From: Nitrospinota bacterium
GTDB lineage: Bacteria; JADFOP01
Reading direction: 5' to 3'
DNA: 48,479 nucleotides
NCBI GenBank assembly: GCA_022562795.1
Contig: JADFOP010000012.1
Location: 1-48,479, forward strand
The position numbers and the translations under genes are program-made. Of the stretch, positions 1 through 7,635 are shown in pieces; positions within the stretch are counted from its first letter, which is position 1; each line of letters starts with the position of its first letter. The notes below the pieces were generated by a model. It was not told the origin of the DNA and did not search any database. It worked only from the letters and a program-made list of their open reading frames with translations.

Positions 1-215
1 AACTTGGTGGCGTAAACCACCCTTTTTGCCCCGTAGACTTGGACCAGAACATCCTGAAGTTCTTGCAGGAAGGAATCGGCGTGGTACTTCCCGTTTTCCA
101 GAAGGCCAATCACCCTGCCTTGCAGGTCCGGCAGATTGGCGCTGAGGCCGATCTCCTCGGGCACATCTTCGGCAGTGGGGTCGAGTATTTGGATCGTGGG
201 GGCTGGTTCCGCCAT
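1..215 (-). CDS. UGSC-family protein, N-terminal part (cut by window edge)
   Basis: An open frame runs on the minus strand from an ATG at 215 to the window edge with no stop, giving about 71 residues. A strong ribosome site (GGGAGGTAAC) lies just upstream of the ATG. The product starts MAEPAPTIQILDPTAED, continues with a GRVIGLLENGKYHADSFL segment, and ends in VYGAKRVVYATK. This layout (N-terminal I-L-x-P-T-A, then G-x-V-x-G-L-L-x-N-G-K, then a Y-G-A segment) matches the start of UGSC-domain proteins, a family of unknown chemistry whose diagnostic U/C-G-S-C motif lies further in and is outside this window. The family call is from memory of the pattern. The 3' end cannot be judged. Confidence 0.6.
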   Translation of the reverse strand, partial: MAEPAPTIQILDPTAEDVPEEIGLSANLPDLQGRVIGLLENGKYHADSFLQELQDVLVQVYGAKRVVYATK

Positions 216-390
216 GCCGGTTACCTCCCGGTTCGAAGACGAGATTACACCCTTGATAAGTTAATGGATTATAAGGGGAATGTCCAATCAGTGGTCTTGG
301 GTCGTCGGTCGCCGAGAAATGTGGCACCGCCGGACAGAAACCAGGGAGTAGCATTAGAGGCTGGTAACCGGCGTGGTGGGGCCGGCCTAG

Positions 391-591
391 TTGGCCATTG
401 ATGGCGGGGGCGATGACCATTTGATGGCGGGAGCGATGACAGTCTCGGCCTTGGTGGCCTCGTTGGTCCCCCTCGTCCTGGAACGGCTGAACATCGACCC
501 GGCGGTCGCCACGGGTCCCTTCATCACCTCAAGCCTCGACATCCTAGGGGTCATCATATATTTTAACCTGGCAAATTTACTCATTTTCTAA
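391..591 (+). pseudogene. mgtE: 3' remnant of mgtE (magnesium transporter)
   Basis: The frame encodes about 66 residues whose last 50 read like the final two membrane helices of MgtE: VPLVLERLNIDPAVATGPF followed by ITSSLDILGVIIYFNLA, then a stop. In the intact family this is the C-terminal end of the 5-helix Mg2+ channel domain. The cytosolic N domain, the CBS pair and the first helices are missing: upstream DNA in this frame is not recognisable. The only start is a TTG with no clear ribosome site. A 23-base tandem duplication lies at the 5' side of the remnant. It is best read as a deletion relic. A CBS-domain gene follows directly, but it is not the missing MgtE CBS part because it has its own start site and an ACT-like C-terminus. 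Confidence 0.6.
399..440 (+). repeat. 23-nt tandem duplication (two copies)
   Basis: TGATGGCGGGGGCGATGAC at 399-417 recurs as TGATGGCGGGAGCGATGAC at 422-440, one base different. The pair sits at the point where recognisable mgtE sequence begins, so it may mark the breakpoint of the deletion. Confidence 0.7.
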
Positions 592-700
592 TAAGGATAA
601 TAAATGCTGCTTCTCGCTGAAAACCTCCTGGCCCGTTCCCGATTTACCGTGAGGGAAGCAGCGATGCCGGCGAGGACGGGTGCTCACTATAGGAGCCGTC

Positions 701-1342
701 ATGCTAGTTAAGGACCGAATGACAACGAACGTCATCACCGCCTCACTTAAGACAGATGTGGAAGAGGCCTACCTGCTTATGAAGGAACACAGCATCCGGA
801 GGTTGCCCGTGGTGGATGAGGAAGGAACTCTGCTCGGCATCGTGACGGACCGCGACACCCGCCAGATGCTTATTCCATGGAAGTCCTCCAAGGAGGAGCG
901 GGAGTTCTATTACTTCGCCAGCGAGGTAACCGTTGGAGAGATTATGACCTCAGACGTGATAACCGTTCGCACCAATACGGATGTCGCCGAGGTGGCCCGT
1001 CTCATCTATAACCACAAGATTGGAGGTCTGCCCGTTGTAGATGACGAGAAAAAAGTGGTAGGAATCATTACGGAGATGGACATATTGGCCATGTTCATCG
1101 AGATGATGGGCATTATCGGGGCCTCGAGCCGCATCGACATCGTCCTTGGAGACGATCCCAAGGGATTCGAGAAGGTCTCCAAAATCATGCAGGACAAGGG
1201 GGGAGAGATTATCTCGGTGGGAATGAGTGGCGCCGAGGAGGAGACCGACAAGGTCTACTTCTTCCGTCTGGAGCCCTGTGAGACAAAACCCATGCGGGAG
1301 GCCCTCGAAGAAGCCGGCTATACGGTCGTCGCCACCGCCTAA
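701..1342 (+). CDS. CBS-pair protein with C-terminal ACT-like domain (AcuB-like)
   Basis: This 213-residue soluble protein has two CBS domains: about residues 1-62 (VKDRMTTNVITASL start, RRLPVVDEEGTLLGIVTDRD end) and about 76-138 (VGEIMTSDVITVRTNTD, then GGLPVVDDEKKVVGIITEMD). The last 65 residues (RIDIVLGDDPKGFEKVSKIM and on) look like an ACT-type ligand domain. This architecture is that of AcuB-like proteins, in which CBS pairs bind adenine nucleotides. The regulated partner is unknown here. I chose the ATG at 701 because AGGAG lies 5 bases upstream; an in-frame GTG at 680 has no ribosome site. It stands alone, downstream of the mgtE remnant. A G+C-rich hairpin without a T-run follows the stop. 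Confidence 0.8.
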   Translation: MLVKDRMTTNVITASLKTDVEEAYLLMKEHSIRRLPVVDEEGTLLGIVTDRDTRQMLIPWKSSKEEREFYYFASEVTVGEIMTSDVITVRTNTDVAEVARLIYNHKIGGLPVVDDEKKVVGIITEMDILAMFIEMMGIIGASSRIDIVLGDDPKGFEKVSKIMQDKGGEIISVGMSGAEEETDKVYFFRLEPCETKPMREALEEAGYTVVATA

Positions 1343-1503
1343 GGCCAGACCCCGGCCCGCCCGGGGTACTTAGAACAAGGTGCGACGTTTTCGCCGGGCG
1401 CGTCCTCGCGCTCGCTAGCTTTCCTAATTGCAAATCCAGGGAGTGCCGACCATGCGATACCACCCTATAATGGCGGGTGAAGGCGCTTGCGTTTATCTGT
1501 ATT

Positions 1504-2091
1504 ATGAAATATTATTCTTGTATGAGACAACAAAAGTCCCTCTCTCGAGGACGCCTCTCGCTCGCAGCGGCCTTCGCCCTAGTGGCGGTCCTCGTCCAGC
1601 CGGGCCTGGCCGATGTGCTCGGCGTCTACTTCGGCCCACGACAATCAATAGATAAACCCCTCATCGCCATCTTTGATAACGCCCAGCGCTCCATCCACGT
1701 GGCCATGTTTTCCTTCACCCTCGACTCCTACGCCGATGCCCTTATTCGCGCCCACGAAAGAGGGGTGGAAGTCAAGGTGGTGCTAGATAAAGGCCAGGCC
1801 CGCGGCCGGGGCTCCGACGCTCGAAAGCTAGAGGCTGCGGGCGTCCCACTCCGCTACGGAGCAGGCTCGGGCCTGATGCACCACAAGTTCTCCATCGTCG
1901 ACGGGCGCCTCGTGACCACCGGCTCTTACAACGCGACGTGGAGGGGCACACACCGGAACAACGAGAACGCCGTGGTCATCCTCGACCGAAATGTCGCCCG
2001 CTCCTTCGAGGACGAGTTTCGCTTCCTGTGGGATGAGAGTGGGAGGCTTCAAAGCAAGAGCGATGCCGGAGAGGCCTGGATGGGGCGCTGA
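1504..2091 (+). CDS. Secreted phospholipase D-like nuclease (single HKD)
   Basis: A Nuc-type member of the phospholipase D superfamily. After a basic N-region and a hydrophobic stretch (LSLAAAFALVAVLVQPGLA), likely a signal peptide, the mature part has FGPRQSIDKPLIAIFDNAQRS, a strand region (IHVAMFSFTLD), EVKVVLDKGQARG, and one HKD motif, HHKFSIVD, at residues 126-133 followed by GSYNAT. A single HKD implies a homodimer with a shared active site, as in endonuclease Nuc. About 195 residues is normal for the group. The start is uncertain: ATG at 1504, ATG at 1522 and GTG at 1477 are in frame and none has a good ribosome site. The neighbours suggest no pathway. Nuclease rather than lipase activity is inferred from size and sequence. 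Confidence 0.8.
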   Translation: MKYYSCMRQQKSLSRGRLSLAAAFALVAVLVQPGLADVLGVYFGPRQSIDKPLIAIFDNAQRSIHVAMFSFTLDSYADALIRAHERGVEVKVVLDKGQARGRGSDARKLEAAGVPLRYGAGSGLMHHKFSIVDGRLVTTGSYNATWRGTHRNNENAVVILDRNVARSFEDEFRFLWDESGRLQSKSDAGEAWMGR

Positions 2092-2205
2092 GAACAAGGG
2101 CCGCTAAGCAGAAGTGTTCCGCTCTCTCCCCGATTCACAATCCACCGTGATAGAATAACGCCGTCACTTCGCCTCGGAATCGCCTAAATCCTAAGGGAGG
2201 CCGAT

Positions 2206-2538
2206 ATGTTCTTCATCGTGAAGCTCGTTGTCTCGGCCCTGGCCATCGCGGGAATCAGTGAGTTGGCCAAGCGTCTGCCTGCTCTAAGCGGTCTAATCGC
2301 AGCCATGCCTCTGGTCACCCTCTTGAGCCTCATCTGGCTCTTTGTGGAGACCAAGGACTACGGCCTCGCCCACCGCTTCACGGTGGGAGTACTCTGGGGT
2401 CTGGCCCCGACATTGTTCTTTTTTGTGGCGGCCATTCCGCTACTGAAACGGGGCGTGAATTTCCCTCTCACCCTTGCGGTGAGCTTGCTGCTTTGGGCCG
2501 CGGCCGCCTACGTCCACCAGCGGGTCTTGGGGATGTAA
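2206..2538 (+). CDS. DUF3147 inner-membrane protein
   Basis: 110 residues with four predicted membrane helices (near residues 2-20, 27-46, 58-80 and 86-104). The pattern SELAKRLPALSGLIAAMPL, then LLSLIWLFVETKDYG, matches the DUF3147 family, small inner-membrane proteins of unknown function. GGGAGG stands 5 bases before the ATG, so the start is well supported. No co-transcribed partner is evident; the next gene has its own ribosome site 107 bases on. Confidence 0.75.
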   Translation: MFFIVKLVVSALAIAGISELAKRLPALSGLIAAMPLVTLLSLIWLFVETKDYGLAHRFTVGVLWGLAPTLFFFVAAIPLLKRGVNFPLTLAVSLLLWAAAAYVHQRVLGM

Positions 2539-2645
2539 GGGGCCCTCGCGCTCGCTATCTGGGGCCTGGAATCAGGCCGTCGCTTTCTCTATATTCAGAT
2601 CTAACGGGCCTAGCCAACCCCCGGGGCCCACGCGGAGGCAGACAA

Positions 2646-3167
2646 ATGTCCGGGAACACGGCAGTGCTGGTTATCGACATGCTTGAGGATTTCATCGCCC
2701 CCGGGGCGCCGCTCGAAGTGCCGGCGGGACGCAAGATCGTGCAGGCCCTCGCCGAAAGGCTCGAGAGGGCCCGGGCCGAGGGAACTCCCGTCATCTACGT
2801 GTGCGACGCCCACGCCCCCGACGACCCGGAGTTCGCCGTCTGGCCTCCACACGCAATCCAAGGCACGGCAGGGGCACAGGTGGTCGGGGACCTGGCGCCG
2901 AGGCCCGGCGAGCGGATTGTAACGAAGACGAGCTACTCGGGGTTTTACGAGACGGAGCTAGAGGCCGAGCTCCGCTCGCTTGGGGTGGACCACCTCGTCA
3001 TGACCGGGGTCGTGACCAACATCTGTGTTTTGTATACCGCCGCCGACGCCCTCATGAGGGGCTTTACGGTGACCGTCCCTCCAGACTGCGTAGCCGGCCT
3101 CAACGAAGAAGACCACGCCTTCGCCCTTCGCCAGATAACAGACATCCTCAAACCAGCGCGGGGGTGA
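2646..3167 (+). CDS. Isochorismatase-fold cysteine hydrolase, nicotinamidase-like
   Basis: 173 residues, the usual size of the cysteine-hydrolase fold. The catalytic triad is visible as D11 (LVIDMLEDF), K94 (IVTKTSYSGF) and C127 (VVTNICVLYTAADA), with the conserved cis-peptide Val-Val-Thr before the cysteine. D54, H56 and H69 (YVCDAHAPDD, WPPHAIQGT) fall where nicotinamidases bind their metal, so the likely reaction is nicotinamide to nicotinate plus ammonia in NAD salvage. A related amidase cannot be excluded. GGAGG 7 bases before the ATG supports the start. No NAD genes are nearby. The next 70 bases lead into a GGDEF fragment. Confidence 0.75.
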   Translation: MSGNTAVLVIDMLEDFIAPGAPLEVPAGRKIVQALAERLERARAEGTPVIYVCDAHAPDDPEFAVWPPHAIQGTAGAQVVGDLAPRPGERIVTKTSYSGFYETELEAELRSLGVDHLVMTGVVTNICVLYTAADALMRGFTVTVPPDCVAGLNEEDHAFALRQITDILKPARG

Positions 3168-3237
3168 CGGAGCCTATCGAGCCCCCATCCAGGATTGCCA
3201 CCCCTGCCCGCTGCGGGCCCGCCTCATCCACACCCTG

Positions 3238-3528
3238 GTGCAGGAGCTGGCCGTCATCCTTCCCAGCACTAATCTCAGCGAGGCCATGGTCTTGGCCGAT
3301 CGCCTTCGGGAGCGGGTCGAGGTCTTCGACGTCTCCTACGGCGGTCACGCCATCCGCCGCACCATCTCGATCGGTGTCGCCTCGCTCGCAGAGGGGTCGG
3401 CAAAGCGCACGGATGAGTTTCTCACGGAGGCTGACCGGGCCCTCTATATGGCCAAGCGGGGCGGGCGGAATCTGGTCGTACTATATAGAGATGGGATGGA
3501 CCTTGCTTTCTCGAAATTAACGATATGA
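3238..3528 (+). pseudogene. C-terminal half of a GGDEF (diguanylate cyclase) domain
   Basis: The 96-residue frame reads AVILPSTNLSEAMVLADRLR, then RTISIGVASLAEG and LTEADRALYMAKRGGRNLVV. These are the last three conserved blocks of a GGDEF domain, in order. The catalytic GG(D/E)EF loop should sit just before AVILP, but here the sequence is VQELAVILP, and upstream the frame gives a cysteine- and proline-rich stretch without similarity. The N-terminal half, including the metal-binding Asp, is therefore missing. The GTG at 3238 has no ribosome site. It is a decayed fragment with no expected cyclase activity. Confidence 0.75.
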
Positions 3529-3605
3529 TTATAGGTAAAAGGCGATCCCCCACCGAGTCCCTTTATCTCTAGCCGGCCGGGCAAAACCTCGTCGGACGCC
3601 AGCAC

Positions 3606-4712
3606 TCAGAGCGGCGGGGCGCCCGCAAACCGCCTGAGCATGTCTCGGGCTATGGCGTCATCGAACTGCTGAACGGGCGTCTTAAACAGGTAGGCGCTGG
3701 CCTCGATGATGGGTCCGGCCAGACCCCGGTCCAGGGCCACCTTGGCAGCCCGCACGGCGTCCAAGGCGACACCCGCCGAATTGGGCGAATCCTCCACAGA
3801 GAGGCGCACCTCCACATCCATCGGAACCCCGCCGAACTGCTCCGCTTCAATCCGCAGGAAACACAGCTTGTTGTCCTTCAGCCAGGGCACATAATCGCTG
3901 GGTCCGATGTGGACTTCGTCATAGCCGAGGATCGAGTCTTGCATCTGGCTCAACACCGAATCGGTTTTGCTGACTTTTTTGCTCTGGAGTCGCGAGCGGT
4001 CGAGCATATTGAGGAAGTCGGTGTTGCCCCCGACATTGAGCTGGTAAGTGCGCCGTACGGGATGGCCGCGGTCCTCGAAGAGCTTCGTTAGGACCCGATG
4101 GACGATCGTGGCGCCCACCTGAGACTTAATGTCGTCTCCTAGGATCGGCAGACCCGCCCGACGGAAGCGCTCACCATGGGTCTGGGAGATGAAGACCGGA
4201 ACGGCGTTTACGAAGCCACAGCCTGCCTCCAACGCGCAGTCGGCGTAGAAATGAGTGTTCTTTTCGCTCCCTACCGGGAGGAAGTTGATTATCACGTCGA
4301 CGCGAGCCCGCCGAAGTGTCTCAACAATGGCCTCCCGTGCCTCGGCCTCGCCTGCATACTGGTTGGGTCGCGGCATGAACCGGCGATCTACATCGTATTG
4401 GTCGTTGTGCTCTGGGATGCTATCAATGACGTAGCCCATCTCGACCGGACAGTCAACGAAGGGAACCTTCTCTTGGAACACGTAGGTGCAGTTGGGCTTG
4501 GCGAAAATGGCATCCGAGAGATCGAGGCCCACCTTTCTCTCGTCCACGTCAAAGGCAACGACGTAGCGAATATCGGACGCCCTGTAGCCTCCAAAGTCCT
4601 TCGTTATGAGACCCGGGATATCCGCATCAGGATCAGCGTAGAAAAACCGCCCCTGGACCAAGGAACTCGCACAGTTGCCGACACCAACAATCGCTGTTCT
4701 AACTTTTCGCAA
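3606..4712 (-). CDS. ino1: Inositol-3-phosphate synthase (Ino1)
   Basis: Converts glucose 6-phosphate to 1D-myo-inositol 3-phosphate with NAD+ as internal hydride carrier. The sequence closely follows the compact bacterial/actinobacterial type: VRTAIVGVGNCASSLVQG (NAD-binding loop, residues 4-21), DVIINFLPVGSE, AVPVFISQTHG, the signature GDDIKSQVGAT, LNVGGNTDFLNM, and DSPNSAGVALDAVRAAK. With the TTG start at 4712 the product has 368 residues, the family norm, and a GGAGGAGGA ribosome site lies 8 bases upstream. A longer frame to 4919 would add a 69-residue tail with no family match. Product use is inferred: inositol phospholipids or a compatible solute. The gene is alone on this strand, divergent from the epimerase gene. 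Confidence 0.92.
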   Translation of the reverse strand: MRKVRTAIVGVGNCASSLVQGRFFYADPDADIPGLITKDFGGYRASDIRYVVAFDVDERKVGLDLSDAIFAKPNCTYVFQEKVPFVDCPVEMGYVIDSIPEHNDQYDVDRRFMPRPNQYAGEAEAREAIVETLRRARVDVIINFLPVGSEKNTHFYADCALEAGCGFVNAVPVFISQTHGERFRRAGLPILGDDIKSQVGATIVHRVLTKLFEDRGHPVRRTYQLNVGGNTDFLNMLDRSRLQSKKVSKTDSVLSQMQDSILGYDEVHIGPSDYVPWLKDNKLCFLRIEAEQFGGVPMDVEVRLSVEDSPNSAGVALDAVRAAKVALDRGLAGPIIEASAYLFKTPVQQFDDAIARDMLRRFAGAPPL

Positions 4713-5050
4713 CGCGCCTGTCCTCCTCCTCCCCATTTTTTGCCCGCTCCAGGGATGCCAGGACACCAGTTGACATCGAGCGATGTCCCGACCTTCACCG
4801 AAGAAAAGTAATCTCTTCCCTCCTGCCCGTCTTTGTTGCCTGGGACCGGAGAAAATCCACCACCCGTCGAGCTTGGGGAGGCGCTCGCCGAACATTTCAA
4901 CGTAGATCGGAGGATGCAACTAACTATAACACGCTTGGCCGCCCTTGGGAAGCCCTTAGAGGCGGACTTTGCCCCCCACGTGCTTGACACCCCAGAGGCT
5001 GGTTCCTATGATGGCCGCCGTCCATCGAAAGGCTCGTCGGGAGCGGCTAT
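4713..5050. other. Intergenic region between ino1 and the epimerase gene
   Basis: 338 bases between divergent genes. It holds the candidate ino1 promoter (4923-4951) and the ribosome sites of both genes. I see no RNA gene, repeat or supported small gene. Frames crossing it are either the N-terminal run-on of ino1 or have no family resemblance. Confidence 0.5.
4923..4951 (-). promoter_or_regulatory. Candidate sigma-70 promoter of ino1
   Basis: On the minus strand TTCCCA (4951-4946) and TATAGT (4928-4923) are separated by 17 bases. The -10 box matches 5 of 6, the -35 box 4 of 6. Transcription would begin near 4916, leaving a leader of about 200 bases before the TTG start. Confidence 0.45.
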
Positions 5051-6064
5051 ATGGGGCCGAAGGAGATCAACCTCGTCACAGGGGCCACCGGCTTGGTAGG
5101 TAGCGCGCTCTGCGCGCGACTGAAAGGGCTCGGATGTCGGGTGCGAGCCCTGGTTAGGCCCACATCCGACGACTCGTTCGTCCGAAAGATCGGGGTGGAG
5201 CTGACCGAGGGCGACATCGCCATCAAGGAGGACTGCCTGCGGGCGGCTGATGGCGCCAGTACAGTCTTTCACTGCGCGGCAATCGTGTCTGACTGGGCAG
5301 AGGCCGAGGAAATTAACCGGGTCAACGTCGGGGGGCTTCAGTCCATGATGGAGGCGGCCCTGGCATTCGGGGTGCGGCGCTTCGTCTACCTGAGCTCATT
5401 GGCGGTGTTGGGCCTCGACCCCCAGGTGAACATCGACGAATCCGCCCCTATGGTGCTGACCGGTGATACCTACAATCAGACCAAAGTATTGGCCGAGCAG
5501 CTGGCCATTCGGTACCACCAGGAGCGTGGACTCGCCGTCTCGATCATCCGCCCCCCTTACATCTACGGGCCGCGGGACCGCCAGCTTTTGCCCCGCTTGA
5601 TCTCAACCCTCCAATCAGGGGCCTTCCGCTACATCGGCCCTGGACACCAGCCTTTCAGCCTCGTTTACGTCGAGAACCTCCTGGATGCTATTTTGAGCGC
5701 CGCCGAGCGTCCCGGGGCGGTCGGCCAGGTCTACCTCATCACCGACGGCGAGCCGGTGACCCGCCGCCAGCTAGTAGAGGCAGTATGCGACGGGCTGGGC
5801 CTGGCCCGGCCCACCCGAACGGTGCCTCTAAGCGTAGCCAAAGCGGGCAGCCGATTAATGGAAGTCGCCTACAGTATGTCGGGTAAGCGCGAGGCCCCAC
5901 TGCTTAACCGCTTCCGGCTCAAGTTCATGGCCACACCGCTCACCTTCTCCATCGAGAAGGCCCGCCGTGAGCTCGGCTACGAGCCCCGCTTCAGCTTCAC
6001 CGAGGGCATGGCGGCCACCCTGGCCTGGTGGCAGCAGCGAGACGCCGACCACCCCCAACCGTAA
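5051..6064 (+). CDS. NAD-dependent epimerase/dehydratase (extended SDR)
   Basis: 337 residues of the extended short-chain dehydrogenase type. The Rossmann loop is TGATGLVG (residues 10-17), the active-site serines are in YLSSLAV (residues 113-119), and the catalytic pair is Y141 and K145 in TYNQTKVLAEQ. IRPPYIYGPRD and the C-terminal RRELGYEPRFSFTEG segment are typical of sugar-nucleotide epimerases and 3-beta-hydroxysteroid dehydrogenase-like members. The substrate cannot be read from the sequence; a nucleotide sugar or a sterol/hopanoid-type substrate are both possible. GGGAG precedes the ATG by about 8 bases. It leads a same-strand series with dtd 74 bases downstream. Confidence 0.82.
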   Translation: MGPKEINLVTGATGLVGSALCARLKGLGCRVRALVRPTSDDSFVRKIGVELTEGDIAIKEDCLRAADGASTVFHCAAIVSDWAEAEEINRVNVGGLQSMMEAALAFGVRRFVYLSSLAVLGLDPQVNIDESAPMVLTGDTYNQTKVLAEQLAIRYHQERGLAVSIIRPPYIYGPRDRQLLPRLISTLQSGAFRYIGPGHQPFSLVYVENLLDAILSAAERPGAVGQVYLITDGEPVTRRQLVEAVCDGLGLARPTRTVPLSVAKAGSRLMEVAYSMSGKREAPLLNRFRLKFMATPLTFSIEKARRELGYEPRFSFTEGMAATLAWWQQRDADHPQP

Positions 6065-6138
6065 GCGCTTGCGCCCCTGCAGACCTGGGTGGTAGCATGG
6101 CCGACGATAGCGAATCGAGCGGGTAAGGAGGCTAGAGC

Positions 6139-6603
6139 GTGCGGGCGGTTGTCCAGAGGGTTCGGGGAGCCCGGGTCGAGGTGGAAGGCCGCACTGTGGG
6201 CGAGATCGAGCGGGGCCTCGTTGTCCTGCTTGGTGTCGGTAAGGGCGACACCGAGGCCGACGCCGACTACCTGGCACGCAAGATAGTCGGTCTTCGCATC
6301 TTTGATGACGAGGGAGGCTTCATGAACCGCTCTCTCGAGGAGGTGGACGGGGCGATGCTCGTCATCAGCCAGTTCACCCTCTACGCCGACACCCGAAAGG
6401 GACGACGGCCCTTCTTCGGCGAGGCGGCCGAGCCGGGCGAGGCCGAAAGGCTCTACGAGCGCTTCGTCGATCAGGTACGCTCAACAGGGGCGCCCGTTGC
6501 CACCGGCCTATTTAAGGAGATGATGGACGTGACGCTGACCAACGACGGCCCCGTGACCATCCTTATGGACAGCTCCGAAAAGGACCGGCCTCGGCGGGGG
6601 TGA
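6139..6603 (+). CDS. dtd: D-aminoacyl-tRNA deacylase
   Basis: Removes D-amino acids, and glycine mischarged on tRNA-Ala, to keep translation homochiral. 154 residues, family-typical, starting [17 protein letters not shown]. Both active-site motifs are intact: [15 protein letters not shown] and the cross-subunit LTNDGPVT (Gly-cis-Pro). It is a soluble homodimer. The start is GTG, with AAGGAGG about 9 bases upstream. The stop is 4 bases before the next start codon, so translational coupling is likely. Confidence 0.95.
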   Translation: MRAVVQRVRGARVEVEGRTVGEIERGLVVLLGVGKGDTEADADYLARKIVGLRIFDDEGGFMNRSLEEVDGAMLVISQFTLYADTRKGRRPFFGEAAEPGEAERLYERFVDQVRSTGAPVATGLFKEMMDVTLTNDGPVTILMDSSEKDRPRRG

Positions 6604-6607
6604 CACT

Positions 6608-7468
6608 GTGCCATCGTCTATTAAGCCTTTCTTAGACGAGCTCTACCAGACCTTCGACCGGCGCTATCTCGATTCCGACCCCCTTACCTTCGTCCACCGC
6701 TACGCCGAGAGGGCCGACCAGGAGGTCGTGGGGTTTCTGGCCGCCGGGCTCGCCTTCGGCAACGTCCGGTCCATTCAGGGCAGCCTTGAGCGGCTGCTTG
6801 GCGTCCTCGGCCCCAACCCCCATGCGTTTGTGCTCCGATTCGACCCCGCCCGCCACACAGAGTCGCTTCCCGCAACCGTCCACCGATGGATTAGAAGGCA
6901 CGACGCCGCCCGCACCCTCGTCGTGCTGCGCCGTCTGCTTAGGGACCACGGCTCCTTGGAGGCGGCTTTCGCCGCAGGCGACGACCCAGGAACTCCAACG
7001 GTGGAGCAAGGCCTCGCCGCCTTCGCCTCCCGGGCACGCGCCCTCGACCCCGGCCCCCTGGGAGGCGAAGCCCCCAAGGCGGGCCGCCCCAACGGCGCGG
7101 CGTACTTTTTCCCATCGCCTGCCGGCGGCGGGGCCTGCAAGCGCCTAAACCTATTTCTGCGCTGGATGGTCAGAGGCGGCGACGGCCTCGACCTCGGGCT
7201 CTGGAGCGCTGTGGCCCCCTCGCGCCTCCTCATCCCGCTCGATACCCATGTGGCCCGTATCTCCAGGGCCATCGGCCTCACCCGGCTTCGTTCCATCGGG
7301 CTCTCCATGGTCAGGGAAGTGACCGCGGGGCTACGCCGACTCGACCCAGCCGATCCGGTCAAGTACGATTTCGCTCTGGCCCGACTCGGCATTCTTGATT
7401 GGTGTCCGTCGAGCCGAACGCCGGGCCGCTGCGACGAATGCCCCCTGGAGACGGTCTGCGTCCTCTGA
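6608..7468 (+). CDS. DUF2400 / TIGR02757 family protein
   Basis: 286 residues. Landmarks are TFVHRYAERADQEVVGFLAA near the N-terminus, AFGNVRSIQ, an internal CKRLNLFLRWMVR, PLDTHVARISRAIGL, and a C-terminal cysteine cluster (CPSSRTPGRCDECPLETVC). This is the TIGR02757 family, of unknown function. The helix arrangement and the four C-terminal cysteines recall the iron-sulfur loop of HhH-GPD DNA glycosylases, so a DNA-related role is possible but unproven. GTG start. Coupled to dtd by 4 bases. Confidence 0.85.
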   Translation: MPSSIKPFLDELYQTFDRRYLDSDPLTFVHRYAERADQEVVGFLAAGLAFGNVRSIQGSLERLLGVLGPNPHAFVLRFDPARHTESLPATVHRWIRRHDAARTLVVLRRLLRDHGSLEAAFAAGDDPGTPTVEQGLAAFASRARALDPGPLGGEAPKAGRPNGAAYFFPSPAGGGACKRLNLFLRWMVRGGDGLDLGLWSAVAPSRLLIPLDTHVARISRAIGLTRLRSIGLSMVREVTAGLRRLDPADPVKYDFALARLGILDWCPSSRTPGRCDECPLETVCVL

Positions 7469-7635
7469 GCACCGCCGCCCCTGCCAACCGGCCTAAACGA
7501 TGGGTCAGAGATGTGGCCCGATCTGCAACGAACCATGCCGTATCGGACAGATGCTCCTCGTTATTTCGCTGCAGGCCCTTGACGATGGCCTTCGGCCGCC
7601 GTATAAATGCTCGATAACTCGTAGCCTCCTGAGCC

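Noticed and set aside
39-401. Open frame of 120 codons on the plus strand at the left edge
   Set aside because: The opposite strand carries the UGSC-like N-terminus with a strong ribosome site; the plus frame has neither.
604-662. Inverted repeat GCTGCTTC ... GAAGCAGC before the CBS gene
   Set aside because: Only 8 bp with a loop of about 42 bases and no T-run. Not enough for a terminator or riboswitch call.
2801-3520. Open frame of 239 codons across the hydrolase and GGDEF fragment
   Set aside because: Arginine- and proline-rich shifted translation of the true nicotinamidase-like gene.
4713-4919. N-terminal extension of Ino1
   Set aside because: The family starts at VRTAIVGVGN; TTG 4712 with GGAGGAGGA gives the normal length, and the extra 69 residues match nothing.
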